DNA of 64,000 nt, from NCBI GenBank assembly GCA_025928155.1, contig JAICKC010000007.1:1-64000 (forward strand), in the 5' to 3' direction. Both the position numbers and the translations under genes were made by a program. This stretch comes from Candidatus Saccharimonadota bacterium (GTDB taxonomy: Bacteria > Patescibacteriota > Saccharimonadia > Saccharimonadales > UBA4665). Shown in pieces: positions 41,867-49,252 of the stretch. Within the stretch, counting starts at the first letter, position 1; every line of letters begins with the position of its first letter. The notes beneath the pieces are model-generated. The model saw only the letters and a program-made list of their open reading frames with translations, made no database searches and was not told where the DNA came from.

Positions 41867-42709
41867 ATGTGCACCAAAACACTAGTTTGGCGGCGATTTA
41901 GCTCGGGCGTGGCGCTGGCCGCATTCCTGGTATTCACACTGTCCGGCAGCGTACAGGCCGCCGACACGAACGTTACTGGGGGAACGAACGGTGCTAGCTG
42001 CGGTTCAGGCGGTTACTTCAGACCGAGCTCGGTGACAGTTAATTCGGGTGATACGGTTACTATCTCGGTGCCGTCAGATGACCCGTATGCTTTCGGAATA
42101 CAGGTACATGGCTTTCCGGAAGGGCTATTTACAGTGCTGCCGGGTCACTCACACACAACCAACGCTCTGGCAGCTGACGTCAGCTACTATGGCACGTGGC
42201 CCAACACCAGCTGTATGAAGGGGTCTGGGACTATTACGGTAAGCGCGCCCGCGCCGCCGCCGGCATCACCACCGGCTTCTACACCGTCTACGTCGTCCCC
42301 GGGCTCAAGCACGCCATCAGCTTCTGTCACTACCACACCAAGCACTCCTAGCCAGCCAGCGACACAGCCGTCCGACACTACCCAGTCGACTCCAACGCAG
42401 CAAAGCGCCACCGTTAAGCCTTCGGGGCAGACCAAGACGCAGACAATGCAGATCGCGCCAAAGCCGCAGCCCATGTCGTTCGGCTTAACGGCCGCCTTGA
42501 GTGGCGCGGTGGTGACTGTGCTGCTGGCGGTCTTTGCGGTGTGGCGATTTGTGCTGGCGCGTCGTTTACCGGCCCAACCGATCCAGCAGACGCCGCCCGC
42601 GGTTGTGCCGCCCTCTGGCAGCGAAGTGTCTCAGGCTTCAGCCACCCCAGCTGAGGAAGAACAGGATATAAGTAAAGGAGAAGACTATGAAGACAAAAGC
42701 AATAATTAG
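41867..42709 (+). CDS. surface cupredoxin-like protein with C-terminal anchor
   Basis: 280 aa. Signal peptide (residues 8-34, ending VQA), then a cupredoxin-like beta domain (35-130) with VTVNSGDTVTISVPSDDP. Possible copper ligands are His in VHGFPEG, His in PGHSH, Cys in NTSCMKG and the adjacent Met; the order is compatible with a type-1 site but not canonical. A Pro/Ser/Thr-rich spacer (130-200) and a C-terminal membrane helix (about 207-230) follow. It overlaps the next, also cupredoxin-like, gene. Confidence 0.72.
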   Translation: MCTKTLVWRRFSSGVALAAFLVFTLSGSVQAADTNVTGGTNGASCGSGGYFRPSSVTVNSGDTVTISVPSDDPYAFGIQVHGFPEGLFTVLPGHSHTTNALAADVSYYGTWPNTSCMKGSGTITVSAPAPPPASPPASTPSTSSPGSSTPSASVTTTPSTPSQPATQPSDTTQSTPTQQSATVKPSGQTKTQTMQIAPKPQPMSFGLTAALSGAVVTVLLAVFAVWRFVLARRLPAQPIQQTPPAVVPPSGSEVSQASATPAEEEQDISKGEDYEDKSNN

Positions 42710-43184
42710 CGCAGTACTGGCAGCTATCATTATTGGCGGCGGAGCGCTGCTATTCATGCATAACAACAAAAATAATCCCAGCTCCAGCACGGGCGCTTCA
42801 ACCGCACCGTCGACGACCTCCAGTCAGCCGCCCAGCTCAAATACACCAGCGGCTACGGCCACGCCATCTTCCGGTTCCAGCACGCAAGCTACCGGCACTA
42901 CCGAGACGTTCAGCATTACTGCCAACGATACTAGCGCCTCGCCAAACACCATCAGGGTTAAGCGGGGCGACACGGCAAAGCTGACATTCAAGGTGTCGAG
43001 TGCTGGCACCTACCACGGCGGACTGGAATTTAAGAGCACCGACCCGGCGGTTGATAGCGGCTCAATTGCCGAAGGTTCGTCTAGTACGGTGACGTTTACT
43101 GCTATCAAATCGTTTAAGTTTACTCCGTACTGGTACGAAAGCAGCGTCCAGAAAGACTATTTTGTGAACGTGGATGTACAATAA
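42687..43184 (+). CDS. cupredoxin-like anchored protein, 165 aa
   Basis: An N-terminal membrane helix (residues 5-24), a Ser/Thr/Pro linker and a cupredoxin-like domain starting ETFSITANDTSASPNTIRVK. The usual Cys and Met copper ligands are missing; only His in TYHGGLEF is left. The domain may bind a metal differently or be structural, as in EfeO-type cupredoxins. It overlaps the preceding gene by 23 nt and is followed by DoxX-like and MFS genes. Confidence 0.7.
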   Translation: MKTKAIISAVLAAIIIGGGALLFMHNNKNNPSSSTGASTAPSTTSSQPPSSNTPAATATPSSGSSTQATGTTETFSITANDTSASPNTIRVKRGDTAKLTFKVSSAGTYHGGLEFKSTDPAVDSGSIAEGSSSTVTFTAIKSFKFTPYWYESSVQKDYFVNVDVQ

Positions 43185-43189
43185 GGCTT

Positions 43190-43549
43190 ATGCTGCAAAC
43201 AAAAACCTTGCATAATCCTGCGGCGGCCGTTTGGCTACTCAGGATAGGTTTGACTTTTGTGTTTGCCTACGCCGGCGTGTCGTCTCTGCGGCAGCCGGCC
43301 GAGTGGGTCGGGTATCTGCCAGGATTTATGGCCCGGATGTCTGACGCGCAAACACTCATAAAATTGTTTGCGGCGTATGAGTTACTGCTGGCACTGTGGC
43401 TGCTCACGGGTAAATACCTGCGATACGGTGCGGTGTTTGCGGCTTTGACGCTGGCGTCGATTACTGTCATGAATGTGCCGCAGCTTATCATCACTTTTCG
43501 TGATGTCGGCCTAGTGCTGATGGCTGCCGCGCTATTCTTTCTGGCTTAA
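43190..43549 (+). CDS. DoxX-like membrane protein
   Basis: 119 aa with four hydrophobic helices (about residues 12-30, 50-68, 75-92, 98-117). LRIGLTFVFAYAGVSSL and PGFMARMSDAQTLIKLFAAYELLLAL match the DoxX/DoxD-like pattern of small quinone-linked membrane proteins. It begins 6 nt after the cupredoxin-like gene, so it belongs to the same unit. The redox context supports an electron-transfer or oxidative-stress role. Confidence 0.7.
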   Translation: MLQTKTLHNPAAAVWLLRIGLTFVFAYAGVSSLRQPAEWVGYLPGFMARMSDAQTLIKLFAAYELLLALWLLTGKYLRYGAVFAALTLASITVMNVPQLIITFRDVGLVLMAAALFFLA

Positions 43550-43576
43550 GCTCTGCCGGACTCGTATACTAGAAAT

Positions 43577-44941
43577 ATGACAAGGCAACAACGGCTTGTA
43601 TTGGTAATCGCCATTCTGGGTTCGTTCGTGGCTTTTCTGGACGGGTCAGTAGTGAACGTGGCGCTGCCGGCAATCATGCGTGACCTGGGCGGTGGCTTGG
43701 CTACGCAGCAATGGGTCGTAGACGCATACTTGCTTACGTTAGGTTCATTAATTCTGGTCGCGGGATCGTTATCCGACTTATTCGGGCGTGTGCGGATACT
43801 GATGGCCGGATTGATCGGTTTTGCCATCACTTCGCTCCTGTGTGCCGTTGCACCCACAGACATCTTTCTGACCGTTTCGCGCGGGCTGCAGGGGATTGCC
43901 GGCGCACTGCTCGTGCCAAGTTCGCTGGCGCTGATTATTTCTACCTTCCCTAAGGAAGGTCAGGGTAAGGCCATCGGTAGCTGGACAGCCTGGACGGGGA
44001 TCTCCTTTATCATTGGGCCACTCGTCGGTGGTTTCTTGGTGGACGCCATATCGTGGCGCTGGATATTTGCCATCAACCTCTTGCCGATAGCTGTTACAAT
44101 CTTTCTGCTCAAACTGCTGGAGCGGCCTGAACAGACCAAACAAGCCACTGCGATTGATACGCTTGGTGCCGTGTTATGTGCGGCGGGCCTGGGCGGTCCG
44201 GTCTTCGCATTGATTGAGCAGCCACGCTATGGCTGGGGCAGCCCGCTCATCTATCTGCCGCTGGTGCTAGGAGCGCTGTTGCTCGCGGCGTTTGTGTATT
44301 ACGAATGGCGCAATCCTCGGCCGATGTTGCCGCTCTCGCTCTTCAACGTGCGTAATTTTTCGGTCGGCAACGTGGCAACGCTGGCGATTTACGGTGCGCT
44401 GTCCATCGCCACCTTCCTGATCGTTATCTTCCTGCAACAGGTGGTCGGATTCTCGGCTTTCCGGGCTGGGCTGGCATTGTTACCGACTACTATCATCATG
44501 TTCCTGCTGTCGCCGCGTGTTGGTGCGCTGGCTGGCAAGTTCGGCCCGCGTGCCTTCATGGGGGTTGGCCCTATCATTGCAGGCTGTGGCTTTTTGCTTA
44601 TGCTTAGAACCGGCGCTCATGTTGACTACTGGACACAGTTGTTGCCAGGCGTACTAGTGTTCGCGCTCGGTTTGTCGACCACTGTGGCGCCGCTCACCGC
44701 GGCCATCCTCGGCGACGTCGAAAGCAAACACGCCGGCGTGGCTTCAGCGGTGAACAACGCCGTCGCCCGCATAGCCGGGCTGATTACCGTTGCGGTCGTG
44801 GGTGTTATCACTGGCCCGCACCTGGATCTACGGGGCTTTCACCGCGCGCTTATCGTTACCGCAGCCATGATTATGATCGGTGGTGTCATCTCAGCGACTG
44901 GAATCGTCAACCGCAAGAAACCCGTGACAAAAGTGGTCTAG
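43577..44941 (+). CDS. MFS transporter, DHA2 (EmrB/QacA) family
   Basis: 454 aa and about 14 membrane helices. Motif A is LSDLFGRVRILM, and FLDGSVVNVALPAIMRDLGG is the DHA2 motif in helix 1. These proteins export drugs, dyes or lipids by proton antiport; the substrate is not predictable. TATACT ends exactly 6 nt before the ATG, so this gene has its own, probably leaderless, transcript despite following the DoxX-like gene by 27 nt. Confidence 0.9.
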   Translation: MTRQQRLVLVIAILGSFVAFLDGSVVNVALPAIMRDLGGGLATQQWVVDAYLLTLGSLILVAGSLSDLFGRVRILMAGLIGFAITSLLCAVAPTDIFLTVSRGLQGIAGALLVPSSLALIISTFPKEGQGKAIGSWTAWTGISFIIGPLVGGFLVDAISWRWIFAINLLPIAVTIFLLKLLERPEQTKQATAIDTLGAVLCAAGLGGPVFALIEQPRYGWGSPLIYLPLVLGALLLAAFVYYEWRNPRPMLPLSLFNVRNFSVGNVATLAIYGALSIATFLIVIFLQQVVGFSAFRAGLALLPTTIIMFLLSPRVGALAGKFGPRAFMGVGPIIAGCGFLLMLRTGAHVDYWTQLLPGVLVFALGLSTTVAPLTAAILGDVESKHAGVASAVNNAVARIAGLITVAVVGVITGPHLDLRGFHRALIVTAAMIMIGGVISATGIVNRKKPVTKVV

Positions 44942-44964
44942 CTATTCTGGCCGCTCGGCCCACA

Positions 44965-45402
44965 CTACGCTTTCGTAATCGGCTCGACTTTGGCTGTACA
45001 GAAGGCGCAGCGCTTGGCGGCCTTAGGGATATCGCTCAGGCACTCCGGGCATTTGCGCTCAGTTGGCTCCTCGGGTGACTTACTGCGGTTAGCCAGACTT
45101 TGTAGGCGATTCAGCGGCTGGACTACCATAAAAAACACCACGGCGGCGATAGTTAAGAACGAGAGCGTATTACTCACAAAATCACCCCAAGGGAAAATAA
45201 AATGGTGATGGAGCGCATCAAAGTGGGCGATGCCTTGTATAGCGGTGCCCTTGGAGCTCCCGGTAATCCCGTTGATAAGCGGCTGGATCAAATCTTTGAC
45301 CAATGAAGTGATGACGGCGTTGAACGCCGCACCAACTACGACCGCCACCGCCAGGTCAACCACGTTGCCGCGCAGTATGAACTTTTTAAACTCGTTTAAC
45401 AT
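44965..45402 (-). CDS. mscL: large-conductance mechanosensitive channel with zinc-ribbon tail
   Basis: 145 aa. The N-terminus FKKFILRGNVVDLAVAVVVGAAFNAVI is the MscL pore helix. The second membrane helix is around residues 75-97. The C-terminus carries a double CxxC zinc ribbon (CPEC, CAFC) in place of the usual short helical bundle; this tail is known in some Gram-positive MscL proteins. It acts as an osmotic safety valve. A TACAAT lies about 30 nt upstream on the minus strand. Confidence 0.93.
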   Translation of the reverse strand: MLNEFKKFILRGNVVDLAVAVVVGAAFNAVITSLVKDLIQPLINGITGSSKGTAIQGIAHFDALHHHFIFPWGDFVSNTLSFLTIAAVVFFMVVQPLNRLQSLANRSKSPEEPTERKCPECLSDIPKAAKRCAFCTAKVEPITKA

Positions 45403-45454
45403 GTACCGAATGCTCCGCTTAACTACGCCGTATTGTACACCGAAGCGTATCTGT

Positions 45455-45483
45455 TTGTAAGATGGTGGTTGAGGCCGTATAAT
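45455..45483 (+). promoter_or_regulatory. promoter of the tRNA-Thr/tRNA-Gly unit
   Basis: TTGTAA (45455-45460), 17-nt spacer, TATAAT (45478-45483). tRNA-Thr begins 22 nt further on, so the precursor has a leader of about 15 nt, in contrast to tRNA-Val and tRNA-Pro. Confidence 0.7.
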
Positions 45484-45504
45484 AGTGCGGACGGCAGGGA
45501 AAAC

Positions 45505-45581
45505 GCCACCTTAGCTCAGTTGGCTAGAGCATCGCTTTCGTAAAGCGGGGGTCCGGGGTTCGAATCCCCGAGGTGGCTCCA
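45505..45581 (+). tRNA. tRNA-Thr (anticodon CGT)
   Basis: Acceptor GCCACCT/AGGTGGC, discriminator T, encoded CCA; anticodon loop TTCGTAA; T-arm CGGGGTTCGAATCCCCG. Its U73 is complementary to the UGGA bulge of the thrS T-box at 49127-49130. Confidence 0.95.
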
Positions 45582-45605
45582 CACGATAATAACAAACCGG
45601 TTTCC

Positions 45606-45680
45606 GCGGGTATCGTATAGCGGCTATTATGTGACCTTCCCAAGGTTGAGATCCGGGTTCGACTCCCGGTACCCGCACCA
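45606..45680 (+). tRNA. tRNA-Gly (anticodon CCC)
   Basis: Acceptor GCGGGTA/TACCCGC, discriminator A, encoded CCA. Anticodon stem TGACC/GGTTG with loop TTCCCAA; T-arm CCGGGTTCGACTCCCGG. It lies 24 nt after tRNA-Thr, probably in one transcript. Confidence 0.93.
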
Positions 45681-45756
45681 CACCTGTATCATTTCTGTAT
45701 TCGACGAGTGTCCTAGGGGTCTGCTACAATAGTGTTTGAATAACTAGAACGACCCT

Positions 45757-46116
45757 ATGGCATCTCAAAAACATTTTTTACAAGACAGAACAGCGCTTCT
45801 GCTCGTAAGCGGCATGGCCTTTCTGACGCTGACCGCTGTGGTGTTGATTTTGCTCAAGCTTGGCAGTGGGCAGGGGACTAGTAACTATATTGTGTCATAT
45901 CGCGCTTCGCTCGGTATTGACCGCTACGCCACGGGTACGTCCAAAGACATGCTAGCCTTTGTAGTGGCCGCGATCCTTGTCTTTACGGTAGGGATCATAC
46001 TGAGTTTCCGTACCTACCAGGTACGTCGCGAACTATCATTGGTTATTCTGGTGCTTACCGTACCGCTGCTGCTGTTTCTGATAGTGGTTAGCAACGCCCT
46101 ATTGGTGCTAAGATAG
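45757..46116 (+). CDS. membrane protein, 119 aa
   Basis: Three hydrophobic helices (about residues 13-34, 64-84, 94-116) with short loops. No family recognised. It starts about 30 nt after a TACAAT hexamer and is followed 9 nt later by a membrane glycosyltransferase, with which it may form a complex. Topology puts the short basic stretch FRTYQVRREL in the cytoplasm. Confidence 0.65.
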   Translation: MASQKHFLQDRTALLLVSGMAFLTLTAVVLILLKLGSGQGTSNYIVSYRASLGIDRYATGTSKDMLAFVVAAILVFTVGIILSFRTYQVRRELSLVILVLTVPLLLFLIVVSNALLVLR

Positions 46117-46125
46117 CTAGTAGCT

Positions 46126-47751
46126 ATGTCCAAATTCGAAATCCCGTTTCCGGATGAGCGCCACCGCACATACCGGTTTTTTGAAATCCTTCCTGGTGCG
46201 CTCTCGTACTTTATGCTGCTATTGCCGGTTATTTTAAGTCTTATCAATGTAACTCTGGCTGCCGTGTTTGTGCTCTTATACCTGCTTATGAACTTTACGC
46301 GTGGCGTGGCCTATACGGTGCGCAGCCTACATGGTTTCCACGTTATGAGAGTGCACCAAAAGCTGCCGTGGTCGCAGATGTTACTCGAGCTGGAGGCGGG
46401 GAAGGCCGACCAGCGTGCCAAGCGGCCTAAGTGGCACACCGCCGAGCTCAAGCGTTTAAACAGCGAGCGCCCGCTGCTTATGCCACCCCGCCAGGTCGTC
46501 CACGCCATCATTATTGCCACTGTCGCCGAAAGCGAGGAAATCCTGCAGTCTACCATCGAGTCAGTGCTGGCGAGCGATTTTGATATGAAGCAGCAGGTTA
46601 TATTCATACTGGCCTATGAGGCGCGGGCAGGTGAAGCAACCGAGAAGCGCGCGCTAGGGCTTATCAAGCGGTACAAGAGCAAATTCCTGGACGCTTTTGC
46701 CGTGAGCCACCCGGCGAACTTGCCGGGCGAAATGATCGGCAAGGGGGGAAACATAAACTTTGCAGCCCACGAGCTGCAGCGCTACCTGGAAAAGCACCGC
46801 ATCGATCCTGTGCGTGTCATAGTCACCACGCTGGACGCCGATAACCGCCCCGACAAACAGTATCTGAACGCCCTGACCTACGCCTATGTGGCGGCGCCGG
46901 ATCCAATCCACGCATCGTACCAGCCTGTATCACTCTACTCCAACAACATTTGGGATACCCCGGCGCCCATGCGAGTCATTGCGACGGGCAACTCGCTGTT
47001 TACACTAGTTATTTCGCTACGGCAGCATGCGCTACGTAACTTCTCGAGCCACGCTCAGCCCATGGCTGCGCTTATCGAGACTGATTTCTGGAGTGCTCGC
47101 ACGGTAGTGGAGGATGGTCACCAGTTCTGGCGTTCGTACTTCGTGTTCCAGGGCAACTACCGGGTCTACCCGTTACATCTGCCTATTTCACAGGATGCAG
47201 TCATGTTGGAAAGCTACCGCAAAACCCTTAGAGCACAGTTTATTCAGCTGCGGCGTTGGACATACGGCGCGTCGGACGTGGCCTATGTGGCCCACTACGG
47301 CTTCTTCCAAAAGAACAAACTTTCCAAGTGGGATTTGTGGACTAAGTTTTGGCGTCTGCTGGAAGGGCATGTCACCTGGGCGGTCGGTCCCATATTGATA
47401 CTGATTGGCGGCTTTATACCAGCATTCTTTAACCACAAAAGCATAACGGTCTATGAGCTGCCGCTCATCGTCAGCAAAGTACAAACCGTGGGAACCGTAC
47501 TGCTGGTGATTACGATGTATATGGCGCTGCGCATGCTGCCGCCAAAGCCCACGCGCTACAAACGGCACCGTACCATTCTGATGGTACTGCAATGGGTCTA
47601 CTATCCCATAACGACATTTGGGTACAACGCGCTGGCAGCCTTTAACTCGCAGACGCGGCTGATGTTCAAATGGTATCTCACCAAGTTCGATCTTACTGAA
47701 AAGGCAGTGGTTGTCGACACGGGTACCAATAAGGCGATTAAGCGCTCTTAG
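46126..47751 (+). CDS. membrane glycosyltransferase, family 2 (cellulose-synthase-like)
   Basis: 541 aa. Two N-terminal helices (about 28-62) precede a GT-A domain with the motifs LDADNRP (catalytic DxD-type, Asp237/Asp239), EDGHQFW (general base, about 329-335) and QLRRW (374-378), the D,D,D,QxxRW set of processive beta-glycosyltransferases. C-terminal helices follow. No PilZ domain is present. It could make a capsule, exopolysaccharide or lipid-linked glycan; product unknown. It overlaps the nrdR gene tail to tail by 4 nt. Confidence 0.85.
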   Translation: MSKFEIPFPDERHRTYRFFEILPGALSYFMLLLPVILSLINVTLAAVFVLLYLLMNFTRGVAYTVRSLHGFHVMRVHQKLPWSQMLLELEAGKADQRAKRPKWHTAELKRLNSERPLLMPPRQVVHAIIIATVAESEEILQSTIESVLASDFDMKQQVIFILAYEARAGEATEKRALGLIKRYKSKFLDAFAVSHPANLPGEMIGKGGNINFAAHELQRYLEKHRIDPVRVIVTTLDADNRPDKQYLNALTYAYVAAPDPIHASYQPVSLYSNNIWDTPAPMRVIATGNSLFTLVISLRQHALRNFSSHAQPMAALIETDFWSARTVVEDGHQFWRSYFVFQGNYRVYPLHLPISQDAVMLESYRKTLRAQFIQLRRWTYGASDVAYVAHYGFFQKNKLSKWDLWTKFWRLLEGHVTWAVGPILILIGGFIPAFFNHKSITVYELPLIVSKVQTVGTVLLVITMYMALRMLPPKPTRYKRHRTILMVLQWVYYPITTFGYNALAAFNSQTRLMFKWYLTKFDLTEKAVVVDTGTNKAIKRS

Positions 47752-48176
47752 ACCTTGGCGCTCAACGGGCCTTTGTGCCTATGGTAGGCGGCGTATTGCA
47801 CGGCAGCGGCTTTGTCGAAGTTTTTGAGCACCTGTAAGGCTGTGTCGATAATGTCTGCGGTAGTAACGACTGCAGTATCAGTGTTATGCACTAGCTTGGC
47901 GGTGATGGTGGCTGTGAGGGCCCCAGCGTTATCAATCGGCGCGGCGCGATGCCCAACCGCAGCCAGTACGCTCACAAATAATTGATCGCGGCTAAATGGC
48001 GCTGGACGGCCGGCGGGAGTTCGAACAACTAAGCTGGTGCTGAAGTCGACCACTTCGTTGGTGGTGAAAATGGCGCCACAGCTGCTGCAGGCGCGGCGCC
48101 GCCAGACCTGATGCAGGCGCTTCTGGGGCCGTGAATTGGTCACCTGAGTGTGTCCACTACAATATACACAAACCAT
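47748..48176 (-). CDS. nrdR: transcriptional repressor NrdR
   Basis: A zinc-ribbon plus ATP-cone repressor of ribonucleotide reductase genes. Zinc ligands are CVYC near the N-terminus and CSSC about 25 residues on; TNSRPQKRLHQVWRRRAC matches the DNA-binding segment. The ATP-cone covers about residues 48-138. 142 aa is slightly short. No NrdR box or nrd gene occurs in the window. A GACAAT hexamer ends 8 nt before the ATG, suggesting a leaderless mRNA. Confidence 0.92.
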   Translation of the reverse strand: MVCVYCSGHTQVTNSRPQKRLHQVWRRRACSSCGAIFTTNEVVDFSTSLVVRTPAGRPAPFSRDQLFVSVLAAVGHRAAPIDNAGALTATITAKLVHNTDTAVVTTADIIDTALQVLKNFDKAAAVQYAAYHRHKGPLSAKV

Positions 48177-48266
48177 GTCTACATATTGTCATAACGCTAG
48201 AGGTTTTGCCAGTGGAAAACTAAGAGGGAACTGTGGGGAACCTTAGAGAACAGGGGTGAATATGCT

Positions 48267-48295
48267 AAAAAACCGGAGATTGTTTGGATCTCCGG
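48267..48295 (-). terminator. minus-strand intrinsic terminator of the 40-residue gene
   Basis: Read leftwards, CCGGAGAT pairs with ATCTCCGG around a 7-nt loop and is followed by TTTTTT. It sits 24 nt past the stop codon of the small gene at 48319-48441. Confidence 0.85.
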
Positions 48296-48318
48296 CGTAA
48301 TTTTCTTTTGGCGTAAAC

Positions 48319-48441
48319 TTAGTCGTTGTTTTGCGGGGAAATGCGGACACGGCGAACACGGGTTACGTGCTTTACCTCCGGGAGCTCCTCATAAAACAAC
48401 TCAAAACTCGCAAGCGAGTCCACTTGTTGTTTGGTACTCAC
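48319..48441 (-). CDS. small protein of 40 aa with its own promoter and terminator
   Basis: GTG start at 48441 with GAGGTG 5 nt upstream, TAA at 48319-48321. The product begins MSTKQQVDSLASFELFYEEL and ends in a basic RVRRVRI segment and a polar tail, so it is an acidic helix followed by a basic strand. No family is recognised. Support comes from a complete unit: consensus-like promoter (48466-48494), ribosome binding site, frame and a perfect terminator with a U-run. It is below the usual length limits for gene prediction. No membrane segment or cysteine is present. Confidence 0.75.
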   Translation of the reverse strand: MSTKQQVDSLASFELFYEELPEVKHVTRVRRVRISPQNND

Positions 48442-48465
48442 CAAAACACCTCGTTTAACCGTTTC

Positions 48466-48494
48466 ATGTTACTCCGTGCTCCAGCTTATGTCAA
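48466..48494 (-). promoter_or_regulatory. minus-strand promoter of the 40-residue gene
   Basis: On the minus strand TTGACA (48494-48489), 17 nt, TAACAT (48471-48466). Transcription would start about 18 nt before the GTG start. Confidence 0.7.
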
Positions 48495-48526
48495 GCCTGC
48501 CTACACTGGTAATGTTTATATCTGAC

Positions 48527-48555
48527 TTGCGATAACAGAGGTGGCGTGATATATT
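48527..48555 (+). promoter_or_regulatory. promoter of tRNA-Val
   Basis: TTGCGA (48527-48532), 17 nt, TATATT (48550-48555). Transcription starts near 48562, giving tRNA-Val a leader of about 93 nt. Confidence 0.65.
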
Positions 48556-48586
48556 ACCTAGGTCTTTTATCCCGCGTGAGGGAAAA

Positions 48587-48655
48587 AGCGGCCCGAGACT
48601 TCTTCTTTGCCGAAGCCCAGCATGGGTGAGGAAAACCGTAAGTTTATCTCTCATA
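48587..48655 (+). repeat. structured leader element upstream of tRNA-Val (copy 1)
   Basis: The first 32 nt (48587-48618) match copy 2 at 54930-54961 in 28 positions, including an uninterrupted CTTTGCCGAAGCCC. Both copies then form a hairpin closed by TGAG/CTCA just before the tRNA; here AAAC pairs with GTTT inside it. The element runs directly into the 5' end of the mature tRNA. Confidence 0.7.
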
Positions 48656-48732
48656 GGGCGATTAGCTCATTTGGCTAGAGCGCTTCCTTGACGTGGAAGA
48701 GGTGAGAGGTTCGAATCCTCTATCGCCCACCA
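48656..48732 (+). tRNA. tRNA-Val (anticodon GAC)
   Basis: Acceptor GGGCGAT/ATCGCCC, discriminator A, encoded CCA. Anticodon stem CTTCC/GGAAG with loop TTGACGT; T-arm GAGAGGTTCGAATCCTCT. Confidence 0.95.
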
Positions 48733-48734
48733 GT

Positions 48735-48764
48735 AAAAGCACCTCGCAAGGGGTGTTTTTGTTT
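48735..48764 (+). terminator. intrinsic terminator after tRNA-Val
   Basis: AAAAGCACCTC (48735-48745) pairs with GGGGTGTTTTT (48750-48760) around GCAA, with G-U pairs, followed by GTTT. Confidence 0.8.
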
Positions 48765-48968
48765 GCCTGTATATTGTGTAGTAAAATCCGGCGGGCCCAG
48801 AAGGTGACGTCATGTGCGATATAAAGCAGTCAAATGAGTTTTCCACACTATCCACAGGCCGTAAAATATTCCTGCAAAAAAGTACTAGCCAAATCCGGCC
48901 ACAGGCCCTATACTACTTATCAGTGAGGCGAGGTTTTGCCGAGAGGTTTTACAAGGCAAAATTTTATG
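48765..48968 (+). other. non-coding stretch with two adjacent DnaA-box-like 9-mers
   Basis: No credible gene is visible. TTTTCCACA (48839-48847, fits TTWTNCACA) and CTATCCACA (48848-48856, one mismatch to TTATCCACA) are immediately adjacent. An open frame at 48812-49087 runs into the thrS T-box and is not protein-like. Confidence 0.35.
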
Positions 48969-49008
48969 AAACTGTCGGACAACGTTGCGAGATTGCCCGA
49001 CAGTTTTT
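48969..49008 (+). terminator. terminator-like hairpin before the thrS leader
   Basis: AAACTGTCGG (48969-48978) pairs with CCGACAGTTT (48997-49006) around an 18-nt loop, ending in TTTTT. It would insulate the thrS T-box from upstream transcription. Confidence 0.7.
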
Positions 49009-49027
49009 ATTTGTGATAAAATCAGAG

Positions 49028-49229
49028 GTAAGCGAGGAAGTGGACTCACCAACCACAGAGCTTACGTCTTCAGGGAACAGACGCTAATAATTCCTTATGA
49101 GTGCTCCTTTAGTAGGGAGAAGTCCGGTGGAACCGCCCGTTCCAAACGCGAGATAAACATTTTGCGACACGGGTCCGAGACGTGAGATACGTGCAAAGCT
49201 GTCAATTTGCACGTATCCCACGTCTTTTT
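49028..49229 (+). promoter_or_regulatory. T-box riboswitch of thrS
   Basis: An extended -10 (TGA-TAAAAT, 49014-49022) starts transcription at about 49029, where Stem I begins: GTAAGC (49028-49033) pairs with GCTTAC (49060-49065). The Thr codon ACC (49052-49054) followed by A is a plausible specifier. The antiterminator is formed by GTCCGG (49121-49126), the T-box bulge TGGAACCG (49127-49134) and CCCGT (49135-49139) with ACGGG (49169-49173) and CCG-A-GAC (49175-49181). The competing terminator is GACGTGAGATACGTGCAAA (49179-49197) with its complement (49206-49224) and TTTTT. The two share 49179-49181. Stem I is only about 38 nt, far shorter than the classical form. Confidence 0.85.
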
Positions 49230-49252
49230 AATTAATCTATAAGGAGGCAAGT

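Noticed and set aside
48469-48654. Minus-strand frame over the tRNA-Val leader, similar to one at 54857-55060
   Set aside because: The similarity between the two translations comes from the duplicated RNA leader element; neither has a start site or codon bias.
48812-49087. Open frame of 91 codons between tRNA-Val and thrS
   Set aside because: It runs through the pre-thrS terminator and the T-box Stem I, has no ribosome binding site and no protein-like pattern.
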